Made by a program: the position numbers and the translations under genes
Assembly (NCBI RefSeq): GCF_029623755.1
Contig: NZ_CP121106.1
Location: 1,809,001 to 1,873,000, forward strand
Reading direction: 5' to 3'
From: Altererythrobacter sp. CAU 1644
GTDB lineage: Bacteria; Pseudomonadota; Alphaproteobacteria; Sphingomonadales; Sphingomonadaceae
DNA length: 64,000 nucleotides
Part shown: positions 1 to 7,294 of the stretch, in pieces
Position numbering within the stretch: the first letter of the stretch is position 1
How the letters are laid out: every line of letters begins with the position of its first letter
The notes under the pieces: model-generated
Databases searched by the model: none
What the model was told of the DNA's origin: nothing
What the model saw: the letters and a program-made list of their open reading frames with translations, nothing else

Positions 1-739
1 CGGCAAGGGTGTACTGGCGAAGGTTGACGGTCATGCCGTATTGATCGGCAATGCCAACTTCCTGTCAGAGCATGGCATTGCGGCGACGGACCTTTCCGAA
101 CAGGCCGACCGGCTGCGCGAAACCGGCGCGACTGCTGTGCTGGTTGCCGTCGACGGCAAGCCTGGCGGCGTGATCGCGATTGCCGACCCGGTGAAGCCAA
201 CGACGCCCGAAGCCATTACGGCGCTGAAGGCCGAGGGCATCGAACTGGTCATGCTGACCGGCGACAACCGCACGACGGCACTGGCCGTTGCGCACGGACT
301 CGGAATCGACAAGGTGGAGGCCGACGTGCTGCCCGATCGAAAGAAGGTGGTCATCGAATCCCTGCGTGCCCAAGGCAGGGTCGTCGCAATGGCCGGAGAC
401 GGCGTGAACGACGCGCCCGCACTCGCGGCGGCTGATGTCGGCATCGCCATGGGCAGCGGGACCGACGTGGCCATCGAGAGTGCCGGCGTAACCTTGCTCA
501 GCGGCGAACTCACCGGCATCGTCCGGGCGCGCGTGCTGAGCAAACGGACAATGTCGAACATTCGCCAGAACCTGGTCTTCGCCTTCGGCTACAACGCGCT
601 GGGCGTGCCGATTGCGGCAGGCATCCTGTATCCGCACTTCGGTATCCTGCTGTCGCCGATCATCGCCGCAGCGGCCATGTCGCTGTCCTCTGTAAGCGTG
701 ATAGGCAACGCGCTGCGGCTGAAGGCGGCCCGGCTGTGA
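1..739 (+). CDS. copA: Copper-translocating P-type ATPase, C-terminal part (cut by window edge)
   Basis: This is the last ~245 residues of a P1B-type ATPase that exports Cu(I) across the inner membrane; the start lies left of the window and the frame is open from base 2. Visible are the nucleotide-binding stretch with [10 protein letters not shown], the P-domain motifs MLTGDN and [10 protein letters not shown], and the last two membrane helices with YNALGVP and the MSLSSVSV segment, which is typical of CopA rather than Zn/Cd pumps. The stop overlaps the GTG of the CueR-like gene by 3-4 bases (GTGA), so the two are co-translated. Copper specificity is inferred from the helix motifs and the neighbour. 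Confidence 0.93.
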   Translation, partial: GKGVLAKVDGHAVLIGNANFLSEHGIAATDLSEQADRLRETGATAVLVAVDGKPGGVIAIADPVKPTTPEAITALKAEGIELVMLTGDNRTTALAVAHGLGIDKVEADVLPDRKKVVIESLRAQGRVVAMAGDGVNDAPALAAADVGIAMGSGTDVAIESAGVTLLSGELTGIVRARVLSKRTMSNIRQNLVFAFGYNALGVPIAAGILYPHFGILLSPIIAAAAMSLSSVSVIGNALRLKAARL

Positions 740-1128
740 ACATCGGGCAGGCATCTAGGGCATCGGGCGTTTCGCAACGCATGATCCGCCATTACGAGAA
801 GATAGGGCTGATCCCGGCGCCGCTGCGCCGGGACAGCGGCTATCGCGACTATACGGACAGCGACGTGCAGCGCCTCGTCTTCATTGCCAATGCCCGCGAC
901 CTGGGGTTCGCCATGACGGAAATCGGTGACCTGCTAGATCTGTGGAGCAACGAATATCGCACTAGCGCGGAGGTGAAAGCCCTCGCGCTGGCGAAAGCGG
1001 ACGAACTCGGGCGCAAGGCCGAGGCTCTGTCGGCGATGCGTCAGAGCCTGCTCCATCTGGCCGAGCACTGCGTTGGCGATGCTCGGCCGGATTGCCCGAT
1101 CATCGATGGAATGGCGCGGCGCCCCTAG
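736..1128 (+). CDS. cueR: Cu(I)-responsive MerR-family regulator CueR
   Basis: A 130-residue MerR-family activator that senses Cu(I) in the cytoplasm and switches on copper export genes. The N-terminal winged helix ([20 protein letters not shown]) is followed by the dimerisation helix and a C-terminal pair of cysteines spaced C-x7-C ([11 protein letters not shown]), the spacing of the Cu/Ag/Au-binding loop of CueR. It starts at GTG inside the stop of the ATPase gene, so pump and sensor form one unit. MerR proteins normally bind an unusually long promoter spacer; that site must lie upstream of the ATPase, outside the window. Confidence 0.92.
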   Translation: MNIGQASRASGVSQRMIRHYEKIGLIPAPLRRDSGYRDYTDSDVQRLVFIANARDLGFAMTEIGDLLDLWSNEYRTSAEVKALALAKADELGRKAEALSAMRQSLLHLAEHCVGDARPDCPIIDGMARRP

Positions 1129-1165
1129 GGCCACATAGGAGCGCATTGATTTGCGCGATCACTGG

Positions 1166-1193
1166 TGTCCGCTATTCACCCATAATCGGACAT
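1166..1193 (+). repeat. Imperfect palindromic GTCCGC repeat, copy 1
   Basis: TGTCCG and CGGACAT flank a central CACCCAT. The same layout recurs at 34,526-34,554 (inverted) and 36,131-36,160, and a larger relative lies at 35,493-35,579. This copy sits between cueR and the dodecin gene, in a 184-base gap with no gene. Confidence 0.6.
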
Positions 1194-1312
1194 TCGCGAT
1201 GCTCATTACCGGAGCAAAGCTGCCGGCCCGCTTTCAGGCATCCGCAGGGAAAGCCTGAACGTCCGGAATCGGGGCGCGTAGCGGACCGGTTGAAATTGGG
1301 CCGAATCCTGCC

Positions 1313-1519
1313 TCAGTCGAGGGTGAAACCAATTTTCAGGGTGACCTGAAAATGGCCCACGCGTCCGTCTTCGATATGCCCTCGCGTTTCGATTACTTCA
1401 AACCAACTCATGTTTCGTACGGTCTCGCCAGCCTTGGCAATTGCGCCTCGCGTTGCGTCCTCGATGGACTTAGTCGAACTTCCTACAATCTCGATGGTTT
1501 TGTATACATGATCAGGCAC
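1313..1519 (-). CDS. Dodecin family flavin-binding protein
   Basis: A 68-residue protein matching dodecins, small dodecameric cytoplasmic proteins that store or buffer flavin. The line [11 protein letters not shown], the central [14 protein letters not shown] and the C-terminal [10 protein letters not shown] strand are the family hallmarks; the Trp in NMSWFEV is the residue that stacks on the isoalloxazine ring. The frame is open to 1603, but a GTG at 1519 has GGAG nine bases upstream and gives the usual family length, so it is chosen. It lies near the LOV flavoprotein kinase at 2.2 kb, though no functional link is shown. Confidence 0.88.
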   Translation of the reverse strand: MPDHVYKTIEIVGSSTKSIEDATRGAIAKAGETVRNMSWFEVIETRGHIEDGRVGHFQVTLKIGFTLD

Positions 1520-1606
1520 GGTCTGCTTCTCCGAGGCTATGTTGTGTCGATAGCCATATAGCACATCAATTATTGAACTGTCCGCTTCCGACCTCCTTGC
1601 CAACGT

Positions 1607-2041
1607 TCAGTTTTCAGCATGGAGGACTGGGAACTCGACCAAGATACGGTCCAGAGAGTGGAGGAGGCCAGGTAGATATGATTGGTCGAGACCTAATTCG
1701 AAACGATGGAATTGGCTTAGGTGATCCGGAGTGACTTCGACCGCTACGTTTATCTGTCCGAGCTGCTCTGCCGTCAAAATGAGCTTCAGTTCGGGTTCGT
1801 GTCCGGCAAGCTGCGCATAGCCCTTCAGATTCTTGTGCAGCTCCCTCAAATCTGACCGAAATCTCTCAAAGTCAGTCGTCATTAGGATCGCACCGCTGCA
1901 TTTGACGGTGGCACCTTCGGCTTGCATCTGCACTCGCAAGTTCAACCAGTTGGCGTCCCAATAGTCGTTGCTTCCTGGGAACTGACGTCCGTCGATCCAG
2001 ATGGAAAGGCCCGAAAGGCTGAAAGCTGGTTCTTTAGCCAT
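1607..2041 (-). CDS. Hypothetical protein, WapI-like immunity family
   Basis: A cytoplasmic protein of about 144 residues with no signal or membrane segment. The SNDYWDANWLNLRVQ stretch near residue 25 and the later LxLxLTAEQLGQINVAVEV strand resemble the small WapI-type immunity or DUF-family proteins scattered through bacterial genomes; this likeness is from memory of the family pattern. No toxin gene is adjacent. ATG 2041 is preferred to ATG 2047 because AGGA sits five to six bases before it. Confidence 0.55.
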   Translation of the reverse strand: MAKEPAFSLSGLSIWIDGRQFPGSNDYWDANWLNLRVQMQAEGATVKCSGAILMTTDFERFRSDLRELHKNLKGYAQLAGHEPELKLILTAEQLGQINVAVEVTPDHLSQFHRFELGLDQSYLPGLLHSLDRILVEFPVLHAEN

Positions 2042-2235
2042 TCGCATCCTGTGTCATAACCGACATCCAATTCCCACTCACAAGCGTTTACGAACCTGAT
2101 TCGGAGGGCGTCCTAGGAGCAGTTCAAGTACTTGAGCACAGTCAGAGATCAATACGGATCAGTAGCTCGCGATCCCAGAGAGCGAATGCGGACAGGCAGT
2201 CCTAACGACAGCATGTTTGGCGCCTTCATGATCTA

Positions 2236-3258
2236 GTGTTAGAAGAAAAGAGGCCGAGGGTTGGGGGCGGAATCGTGAGTGAAGCGACTCGCAAAAAGCT
2301 TATTGATTCGCTGAATCTGGACATGGTCTTACAATCCGTGCGTCTCGCCCTGTGTGTGACTGATCCAGAACAACCCGACAATCCGATTATCTACGTTAAT
2401 CGAGCGTTCCTCGAGCTTACAGGTTACGAGGAAGAGGAAGTGCTTGGTCGAAACTGCAGGTTTCTACAAGGACCCAACACGACCCAGGAAAGTGTGATCG
2501 CTGTTCGAAGGATGGTTGCCGGAAAGAGCATGTCGACCGTCGACATCGTGAACTATCGCAAAGATGGAACAGAGTTCGTTAATTCCCTCCAGATAGGACC
2601 GGTCATAGATCAGGACGGTGAAACAGTGCTGATGTTCGGCTCGCAAATTGATGTCACCTCTCAGCGGGCTGAGGAATCGGAAATTCAAAGGCTCGCAAAT
2701 GCCGAAGTCGCGCATCGCATGAAGAACCTCGTCACTGTGATGAGCTCGATCATGCGGACGACCGCCCGCTATACAGATGACATGGACGAGTTTGCTGAAT
2801 TGTCGGTTGGAAGGCTTGAAGCCTTATCATTGGCGCATATTGCGACGCTGACAAAAGACGGTGATACACCTGCGTCAACGTCGGAGCTTTGCGACAGTAT
2901 CGTGCGCAATTATGCCCCTGACCCGCATCAGGTCTCGATTAGAGGCGCCAGTATCGTGCTTTCTCGGCACGTGCTCTCTCCCCTCTCACTGGCACTTCAT
3001 GAACTCGCAACGAACTCGGCTAAGTATGGCGCGTTGAGCTGCGAGTATGGCAAGATAGACATTACATGGAGCGCAAACGACAGCGGGAAAATTGTCGAGA
3101 TGCTTTGGCGAGAGAGCGAGGGACCCTCGGTCGAGAAGTCGAGTCGAAGCAGCGGGTCTAATTTAATAACACGACTACTTGAGCGTGTCGGTGGCTCAAT
3201 TAAGTTCGACTGGGAGCCCGAAGGGATCAAGGCGAGGATCGAACTGCCGAATGGCTAA
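2236..3258 (+). CDS. Blue-light sensing LOV histidine kinase (EL346-like)
   Basis: A soluble sensor kinase of up to 340 residues. A LOV domain (about residues 30-140) carries the GRNCRFLQG signature, whose Cys (residue 74) forms the light-induced adduct with FMN. It is followed by an HWE/HisKA_2-type kinase: phospho-acceptor His in AEVAHRMKNLV (about 160) and an ATP-binding domain with LALHELATNSAKYGALS (about 255). Order and length match the monomeric LOV kinase EL346 of Erythrobacter litoralis. No output domain is present, so it must act through a response regulator; one is encoded convergently at 3.34-3.75 kb. GTG 2236 gives the longest form; GTG 2275 behind a G-rich stretch is an alternative start. 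Confidence 0.92.
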   Translation: MLEEKRPRVGGGIVSEATRKKLIDSLNLDMVLQSVRLALCVTDPEQPDNPIIYVNRAFLELTGYEEEEVLGRNCRFLQGPNTTQESVIAVRRMVAGKSMSTVDIVNYRKDGTEFVNSLQIGPVIDQDGETVLMFGSQIDVTSQRAEESEIQRLANAEVAHRMKNLVTVMSSIMRTTARYTDDMDEFAELSVGRLEALSLAHIATLTKDGDTPASTSELCDSIVRNYAPDPHQVSIRGASIVLSRHVLSPLSLALHELATNSAKYGALSCEYGKIDITWSANDSGKIVEMLWRESEGPSVEKSSRSSGSNLITRLLERVGGSIKFDWEPEGIKARIELPNG

Positions 3259-3339
3259 TTTTGCGCGCAGATATCGGTGATGCAATCATCGAAATGTTGC
3301 GGTTCGAAAATCCATTTAACTGCCCAAATCCAATGATAC

Positions 3340-3750
3340 TCAGTAGGTGGAGCGGCCATGTTTGGCAGAGCGTGAACAGAGTTTGCACAGCGCTTGGACA
3401 AGTTCCTGCTCTGAGACCGGCTTGATGCAAACAGGGATTTCTCCGAACTGCGCTATGAGCGCGTCGGTTTGGCCGTGCCCAGTATAGAAAAGGAAGGGTA
3501 CGCCTTTTCGTTGCAAGAGCTTCGCAATCGGCATCGACTCTTGCCCTCGAAGATCGAGATCCAAGATAGCCACATCGGGCAGTTCGTCGAATGCAGCAAA
3601 TTGTTCGAAGCAGTCGGTTATCGAGCCTGCTGGTCCGAAAGCACTTCCACCTTGGTCTTCAATCAGATACTCGATCGACAGCGCAATCACGGCATCGTCT
3701 TCCACGACCCAGATGTTAAGTCCCGATAATGCTACGCCGGGAGCGTTCAT
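3340..3750 (-). CDS. Single-domain response regulator
   Basis: About 136 residues, a lone receiver domain. Acidic pair VVEDD near the N-terminus, phosphorylatable Asp in AILDLDLRG (about 65), Thr/Ser position in FLFYTGHG and Lys in CIKP are all present. The FYTGHG loop resembles the receiver class that partners HWE kinases in alphaproteobacteria. With no DNA-binding domain it probably acts by protein contacts or as a phosphate sink, as LovR does with LovK in Caulobacter; that pairing here is inferred from proximity to the LOV kinase, with which it is convergent. ATG 3750 has AGGA five bases upstream. Confidence 0.85.
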   Translation of the reverse strand: MNAPGVALSGLNIWVVEDDAVIALSIEYLIEDQGGSAFGPAGSITDCFEQFAAFDELPDVAILDLDLRGQESMPIAKLLQRKGVPFLFYTGHGQTDALIAQFGEIPVCIKPVSEQELVQALCKLCSRSAKHGRSTY

Positions 3751-3765
3751 CACCTTCCTTTAGGA

Positions 3766-3972
3766 TTACATTTTTGATGAACGCACAGGCAACAGAGAAG
3801 GTTTCAGACGCGGACAAAGGAAGCCGGAAGTTTTTTCCGACTGAGGCAACTGCGGCTTTGATTTTTGCCATAAGAAGGATCGGTTCAGGTGGAACCAGTT
3901 TAAACCGATCTTCGCACCGAAATACCAAGGAAAGCGATTCTGCGCTGCCAAATCGGATTGGGTGTATGCCAT
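3766..3972 (-). CDS. Small ORF upstream of the response regulator
   Basis: A 68-codon frame beginning at ATG 3972 with a perfect AAGGAG seven bases before it, ending 15 bases before the response-regulator start. The product (MAYTQSDLAAQNRFPWYFG...) matches nothing I recognise and has a Lys/Pro/Ser-rich C-terminal half. Another frame on the same strand (3716-4000) stays open through the same DNA, so a frameshift is possible. The good ribosome-binding site argues for expression; the sequence itself gives little support. Confidence 0.4.
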   Translation of the reverse strand: MAYTQSDLAAQNRFPWYFGAKIGLNWFHLNRSFLWQKSKPQLPQSEKTSGFLCPRLKPSLLPVRSSKM

Positions 3973-4100
3973 TGTCTTTCTCCTTGGCCGGAATGACCAC
4001 AGAGAACGTCCGCTAACAGGAACTAAGATTTCGGGTAACTACGTCTTGGATCGGGGCGCAAAGCTGCTGCGCAAAATTGGGTATCTTATATGGTACTCGG

Positions 4101-4304
4101 TTAGTCGAGCAGGTCACCAAGCTTGCACCCAAGCGCATTGGCTATTCGTTCGACGACAGTTACTGTCGGGTTCTTCAACTTGCGCTCGATCCCGCTGATG
4201 TAGGTCCGATCAAGCCCGGCCTCTCCGGCCAAGGCTTCCTGTGACCAGCCGCGCTCCTTCCTGAGCGCCTTCATGTTCGTGGCGAGACGGCAGCGGACAT
4301 CCAT
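4101..4304 (-). CDS. XRE-family helix-turn-helix regulator
   Basis: A 67-residue protein consisting only of a Cro/C1-type helix-turn-helix: ALRKERGWSQEALAGEAG (helices 1-2) and LDRTYISGIERKLKNPT (recognition helix), ending in ALGCKLGDLLD. It is short even for this class and has no sensor domain. Proteins of this kind often act as plasmid or island regulators; it sits divergently next to the SHOCT/DUF805 gene at the left edge of a probable integrative element, whose control is a plausible role. Confidence 0.8.
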   Translation of the reverse strand: MDVRCRLATNMKALRKERGWSQEALAGEAGLDRTYISGIERKLKNPTVTVVERIANALGCKLGDLLD

Positions 4305-4414
4305 CCACCAGACTGAACCGAAATGTAGTCCAAGATACTACGGACTATGAATCTCATTTTCACTTGCCTTTGCGTCCGCATTGGCAAAACATCCGGCATG
4401 GACAGGAGACTGCA

Positions 4415-4945
4415 ATGATTGATGAAAAAGCGCTTCGGAGCATCGAGAAGCTGCACGAGATGAAGGCCAACGGCATACTCTCCGACACCGAGTTCGAGGA
4501 AGCCAAGGCCAAGCTTCTGTCGGGGCAGCAGCCACGCCTGACGTCAGCACCGCCGATAAGGGAACCGGTCACCGAACCAGCCGAAGATGACTACCTTGCC
4601 TGGGTGCTCCTTCCGCTTCGGCGGTATGCGCAGTTCACAGGGCGGTCGTGCCGGAAGGAGTTTTGGTTGTTCTTGCTGGCCGCCAACATTGCGACCTTGG
4701 TCTTCCTGATCCTTGGAGTGATGATCGGCTTTCAGGCCGCAACTGCCCTCTGGCTCTTGGGTCTGCTGGCAATCGCCGTTCCCTACGTGGCGGTTCAAGT
4801 TCGCCGCCTACACGATCAGGGGCGCACCGGCTGGATCGCTCTTGCTAATCTCATCCCCTACATCGGTCCCTTCGTCGTCTTGGCTTTCATGCTGATCGAA
4901 GGCGAGCAGGGCGACAACGCGTACGGGCCCGATCCCAAGCGTTAA
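4415..4945 (+). CDS. SHOCT-DUF805 inner-membrane protein
   Basis: A protein of 176 residues. Residues 1-38 form a SHOCT motif (ALRSIEKLHEMKANGILSDTEFEEAKAKLL), a short helical module found at protein termini. From about residue 60 a DUF805 domain follows, with RSCRKEFWLF, hydrophobic helices and the QVRRLHDQGRTGW loop between the last two. DUF805 proteins are small inner-membrane proteins of unknown role. ATG 4415 is chosen because GGAGA precedes it; the frame opens earlier. A strong terminator follows about 30 bases after the stop. Confidence 0.8.
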   Translation: MIDEKALRSIEKLHEMKANGILSDTEFEEAKAKLLSGQQPRLTSAPPIREPVTEPAEDDYLAWVLLPLRRYAQFTGRSCRKEFWLFLLAANIATLVFLILGVMIGFQAATALWLLGLLAIAVPYVAVQVRRLHDQGRTGWIALANLIPYIGPFVVLAFMLIEGEQGDNAYGPDPKR

Positions 4946-4975
4946 ATTCTGCCGCCCCTTCCCCCCACCAAACAG

Positions 4976-5005
4976 GGCCCTCGGATGACCTCCGGGGGCC
5001 TTTTT
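4976..5005 (+). terminator. Rho-independent terminator, 24 bases before the next start codon
   Basis: A 9-bp stem (4976-4984 with 4992-5000, one G-T pair) around a 7-base loop, followed at once by five T residues. It can end transcription of the SHOCT/DUF805 gene, but the start codon of the next gene comes only 24 bases later, leaving room just for its ribosome-binding site. The same layout recurs at 5530-5553. Confidence 0.75.
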
Positions 5006-5028
5006 CTTTGCCCGAAAGGAAAATCCCG

Positions 5029-5427
5029 ATGCTTGTAATTCGCACAGCGGAGGAGCTGGCGTACGCACTCGACTCTCCGCTCGAAACCAAACTGCGAACT
5101 CGCCTTGATGCACGCAGCAAAACCCTTTGCGACTATCTGGACGAATACGCCCTGGAAGAACTCGCGATCTTTATCATCGCCCAGCCGGGCGACACCCTCG
5201 GCGACCTCAACAAGGTAAGTCCCTTGCGGCTGGTTGAGGGCAACAGGTTCGTGCTCGAAGTCGAGACGGCGAGCCAGCATGATGGCTGGTTGGAGCTGAC
5301 CTTCATCCTGTCGGACGATGGGTCCGGCTTGGTGCTCTTCGTACCCACAAACCCCTATCCCGGTGCCGACTGGCGCACCGCCTGCGAGGCGATTGGTGCT
5401 GCGATGCAGGACCCGACCAGCCGCTAG
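5029..5427 (+). CDS. Hypothetical protein, paralogue of the gene at 5.57 kb
   Basis: A 132-residue acidic cytoplasmic protein, starting at ATG 5029 behind GAAAGGAAA. It shares layout and scattered residues with the next gene: an N-terminal helix with pairs such as LRTRLDARSKTLCDYL, an EELAIFIIAQPGDTLGDL strand-loop, then DGWLELTFILSDDGSGLVLFVP, which corresponds to GAWWELLYTVGNDGFAYILLVE in the neighbour. I do not recognise the family. The pair may be diverged duplicates of an element-borne gene. Its expression should depend on read-through of the hairpin just upstream or on a promoter hidden in it. Confidence 0.6.
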   Translation: MLVIRTAEELAYALDSPLETKLRTRLDARSKTLCDYLDEYALEELAIFIIAQPGDTLGDLNKVSPLRLVEGNRFVLEVETASQHDGWLELTFILSDDGSGLVLFVPTNPYPGADWRTACEAIGAAMQDPTSR

Positions 5428-5529
5428 GTAAGCTAGCCGACCGAAGTCGAACGGACACGTCCTCGCTTCAACCTCGAATTCACAAACCGAAGAAAACCAA
5501 CGGTTGCTCCCAACAGCGACCAACCACGC

Positions 5530-5553
5530 GGCGTCCTCAATGGGCGCCTTTTT
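5530..5553 (+). terminator. Terminator-like hairpin, 20 bases before the next start codon
   Basis: Stem 5530-5536 with 5542-5548 (one G-T pair), loop of five, then five T residues. Like the hairpin at 4976-5005 it is followed by a short GCC(C/T)GAAAGGAA leader and a start codon. Confidence 0.6.
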
Positions 5554-5573
5554 CATGCCTGAAAGGAAGACCC

Positions 5574-5945
5574 ATGCTCAACCTACCTACCATGGCCGCG
5601 CTCGAACAAGCGGCAACCACCGTACCCTGCGAAGCGCTGCGCGATCTGCTGGCCGACCGGCTGGCCGACACGCTCCACTGCGGCCTGCAGGAGCTGACTC
5701 ACGTGCTCGTCGTTGAAGCCGAAGACGATGAGGCGGCAGTTGTCGACGCGATCGGCTTCTCCCCGTTTGTCTCTCGGATCGACCAACAGCGCTGCCAGCC
5801 GGACTGGGACTGGATCGAACGCCACGGTGCTTGGTGGGAGTTGCTCTACACGGTGGGCAACGACGGGTTCGCCTATATCCTACTCGTCGAGGACGATCCG
5901 CGCTCACCGCTTGCGCGCCTTTGCCGAAGCGAGGTCAAAGCGTGA
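5574..5945 (+). CDS. Hypothetical protein, paralogue of the gene at 5.03 kb
   Basis: A 123-residue acidic soluble protein starting at ATG 5574 with GAAAGGAAGA upstream. It has an N-terminal helical part (LRDLLADRLADTLH), a strand ELTHVLVVEAEDDEAAVV, and a conserved WIERHGAWWELLYTVGNDG segment. It resembles the gene before it in order of elements and leader sequence, suggesting duplication. No family recognised. Its stop overlaps the GTG of the next small membrane gene by four bases, so these two are translated together. Confidence 0.6.
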   Translation: MLNLPTMAALEQAATTVPCEALRDLLADRLADTLHCGLQELTHVLVVEAEDDEAAVVDAIGFSPFVSRIDQQRCQPDWDWIERHGAWWELLYTVGNDGFAYILLVEDDPRSPLARLCRSEVKA

Positions 5946-6187
5946 AGGTGCTGACGTGGTTCTTGGGAGCGGTTATGGTCGTGGTCGCTCTCAGACTTGC
6001 CGTGCAAGCTGGTGTGATCTTGCTGTGGTTCTACATCGCCTGCTGCTTGGCTCGTGCGCCAGCCGAGACACTCAAGGCTATTCTTGGGCTAGTCGTGATC
6101 GGGGCTTTCGCAAGCCACCCTTTGGCTGGACTAGTTCTTGGGGCGGCGGTGGTCGCAGCCGGGGTCACCCTCGGACAAAAGAAATAG
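5942..6187 (+). CDS. Small membrane protein (81 aa)
   Basis: Begins with GTG in a GTGA overlap with the preceding stop. The product starts MKVLTWFLGAVMVVVALRL and contains three hydrophobic stretches (about residues 4-34, 42-58 and 59-76) with a short AETLK turn, ending in a charged GQKK tail, so it should span the inner membrane two or three times. No family recognised. Overlap and spacing put it in one unit with the two soluble paralogues. Confidence 0.6.
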   Translation: MKVLTWFLGAVMVVVALRLAVQAGVILLWFYIACCLARAPAETLKAILGLVVIGAFASHPLAGLVLGAAVVAAGVTLGQKK

Positions 6188-6198
6188 CTGCCATGCCG

Positions 6199-6519
6199 TC
6201 AAATCTTGATGTCACTTCCGGAGATATGCGGGGGAGGCGGCGGAACTATCGTTGGGTCCTTACGAGCACCGTTGAGCAACTGAATCGTTTGGCGGGCGAT
6301 TGGTAAGAACTCCTCTCCAGTAGGCAACAACTCCCTCGGACGATCACCACTTAGCAGGGGGAAGTGCAGCCAAGTCTCCAGCCTGATGACTGCGTTGGTG
6401 ACCGTTGATTGATGGCAACCCATTCGCGTGGCAGCATCGTCAAAAGTCGCACACTCAACTGCGGCGACGAACAATTCCAAATCTGAAAGTCTAACCGTCG
6501 GGCGCCTGCCGTACGCCAT
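6199..6519 (-). CDS. LysR-type DNA-binding domain protein without sensor domain
   Basis: About 106 residues: the N-terminal winged helix of LysR regulators (RLSDLELFVAAVECATFDDAATRMGCHQSTVTNAVIRLE) and the linker helix, then a short Pro-rich tail, with the ~200-residue effector domain missing. ATG 6519 has GGAAGGA nine bases upstream. It faces the micro-gene/VirE/integrase unit that begins at 7.0 kb and is convergent with the small membrane gene, so it is a candidate repressor of the element. It could be a decayed full-length regulator, but the clean end and RBS argue for a functional short form. Confidence 0.7.
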   Translation of the reverse strand: MAYGRRPTVRLSDLELFVAAVECATFDDAATRMGCHQSTVTNAVIRLETWLHFPLLSGDRPRELLPTGEEFLPIARQTIQLLNGARKDPTIVPPPPPHISGSDIKI

Positions 6520-7001
6520 GGAGCAATCCTTCCTTTTGCGTCTTCGTCTGTGGGCAAATCGGCTCGGCCTTTCCAATCTGTCGCTCGATTCGGATGCGAG
6601 CAGCTAGCATCAAATCCTCATGAATGAAACGCATGTCCAAGGCGAAAGGCCCGTTGAGCTTGGACATGCGGAAAGCAAATTTATCCACCTCGGATCTATC
6701 GTTTCCGCTACCTTTGAGATGCCGCTCAGGACGTAAGATGACGCGCGAAGGCGCAGGAGACAGGCAGTCGGTTTCGCCCTCCCGGAATAGGTGCGCTGGC
6801 CCTCCGGCGAAGGTGTCAGGCTCTTTGACAGACCGCGATCAGCCACGGCGCATGAATAGAAAGCCAAATGATTGGCTCGCTCGAAAGTGAGAGCGGCGCT
6901 GGCCGCATCAATGCCAGCAAGAAGCGAAACCGGAAGTGTCACAACGCTTCCTTTCACCAACCACACAGCATGGCCCAGGAAACGGCCAAGCAAGGAAAAG
7001 A
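6520..7001. other. Gap without a clear gene between the LysR-like gene and the micro-ORFs
   Basis: About 480 bases in which frames are open on both strands (for example 6491-6688 and 6610-7008 on the minus strand, 6624-6890 on the plus strand) but none has a convincing start or recognisable product. The minus-strand frame from GTG 6688 to 6491 (65 codons) would overlap the LysR-like start. The region should contain divergent promoters and operator sites for the two flanking units. Confidence 0.4.
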
Positions 7002-7142
7002 ATGACAAGACTACGAAACACGGGAGCCTGGATCGCCGAGATCTGGCGCGACCTCGTGACCTACCTGAACCGGCAGTCCGAACAGCTTAGCGAAGGGTTC
7101 GCTACGGAAACGACCGGCAAGGCTGCGGGGGAAGACAAGTGA
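7002..7142 (+). CDS. Micro-ORF, 46 aa, first of a coupled chain into the VirE gene
   Basis: ATG 7002 is preceded by AAGGAAAAGA. The product (MTRLRNTGAWIAEIWRDLVT...) is an amphipathic helix with a basic start and an acidic, Gly/Thr-rich tail. Its stop shares bases with the GTG of the next micro-ORF (GTGA). I do not recognise it; the case for being real rests on the RBS and the overlap chain. Confidence 0.5.
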   Translation: MTRLRNTGAWIAEIWRDLVTYLNRQSEQLSEGFATETTGKAAGEDK

Positions 7143-7294
7143 GACTCCCTCGCCTGAAGTGCCGAGACCGGCGCAGAGAACTGGCTCAGCACAGAAACTA
7201 CCGCCGAGTGGCGCACAAACGCCGGATGGTCCGGCCAACAACACAACAAACGAACGAGCACCGCGATAGAACGGTGAGAAAGGTCAAGAAATGA
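7139..7294 (+). CDS. Micro-ORF, 51 aa, strongly basic protein
   Basis: A 51-residue product read from GTG 7139 (overlapping the stop before it as GTGA) to a TGA at 7292 that overlaps the ATG of the VirE-family gene as ATGA. About a third of the residues are Arg or Lys (MRLPRLKCRDRRRELAQHR... RTVRKVKK), with only one Cys, so a nucleic-acid-binding role is plausible. The exact overlaps at both ends are hard to explain unless the frame is translated. No family recognised. Confidence 0.5.
   Translation: MRLPRLKCRDRRRELAQHRNYRRVAHKRRMVRPTTQQTNEHRDRTVRKVKK

Noticed and set aside
6610-7008. A 132-codon minus-strand frame upstream of the VirE unit
   Set aside because: Low-complexity product without family likeness, no RBS, and a competing open frame on the plus strand in the same DNA.
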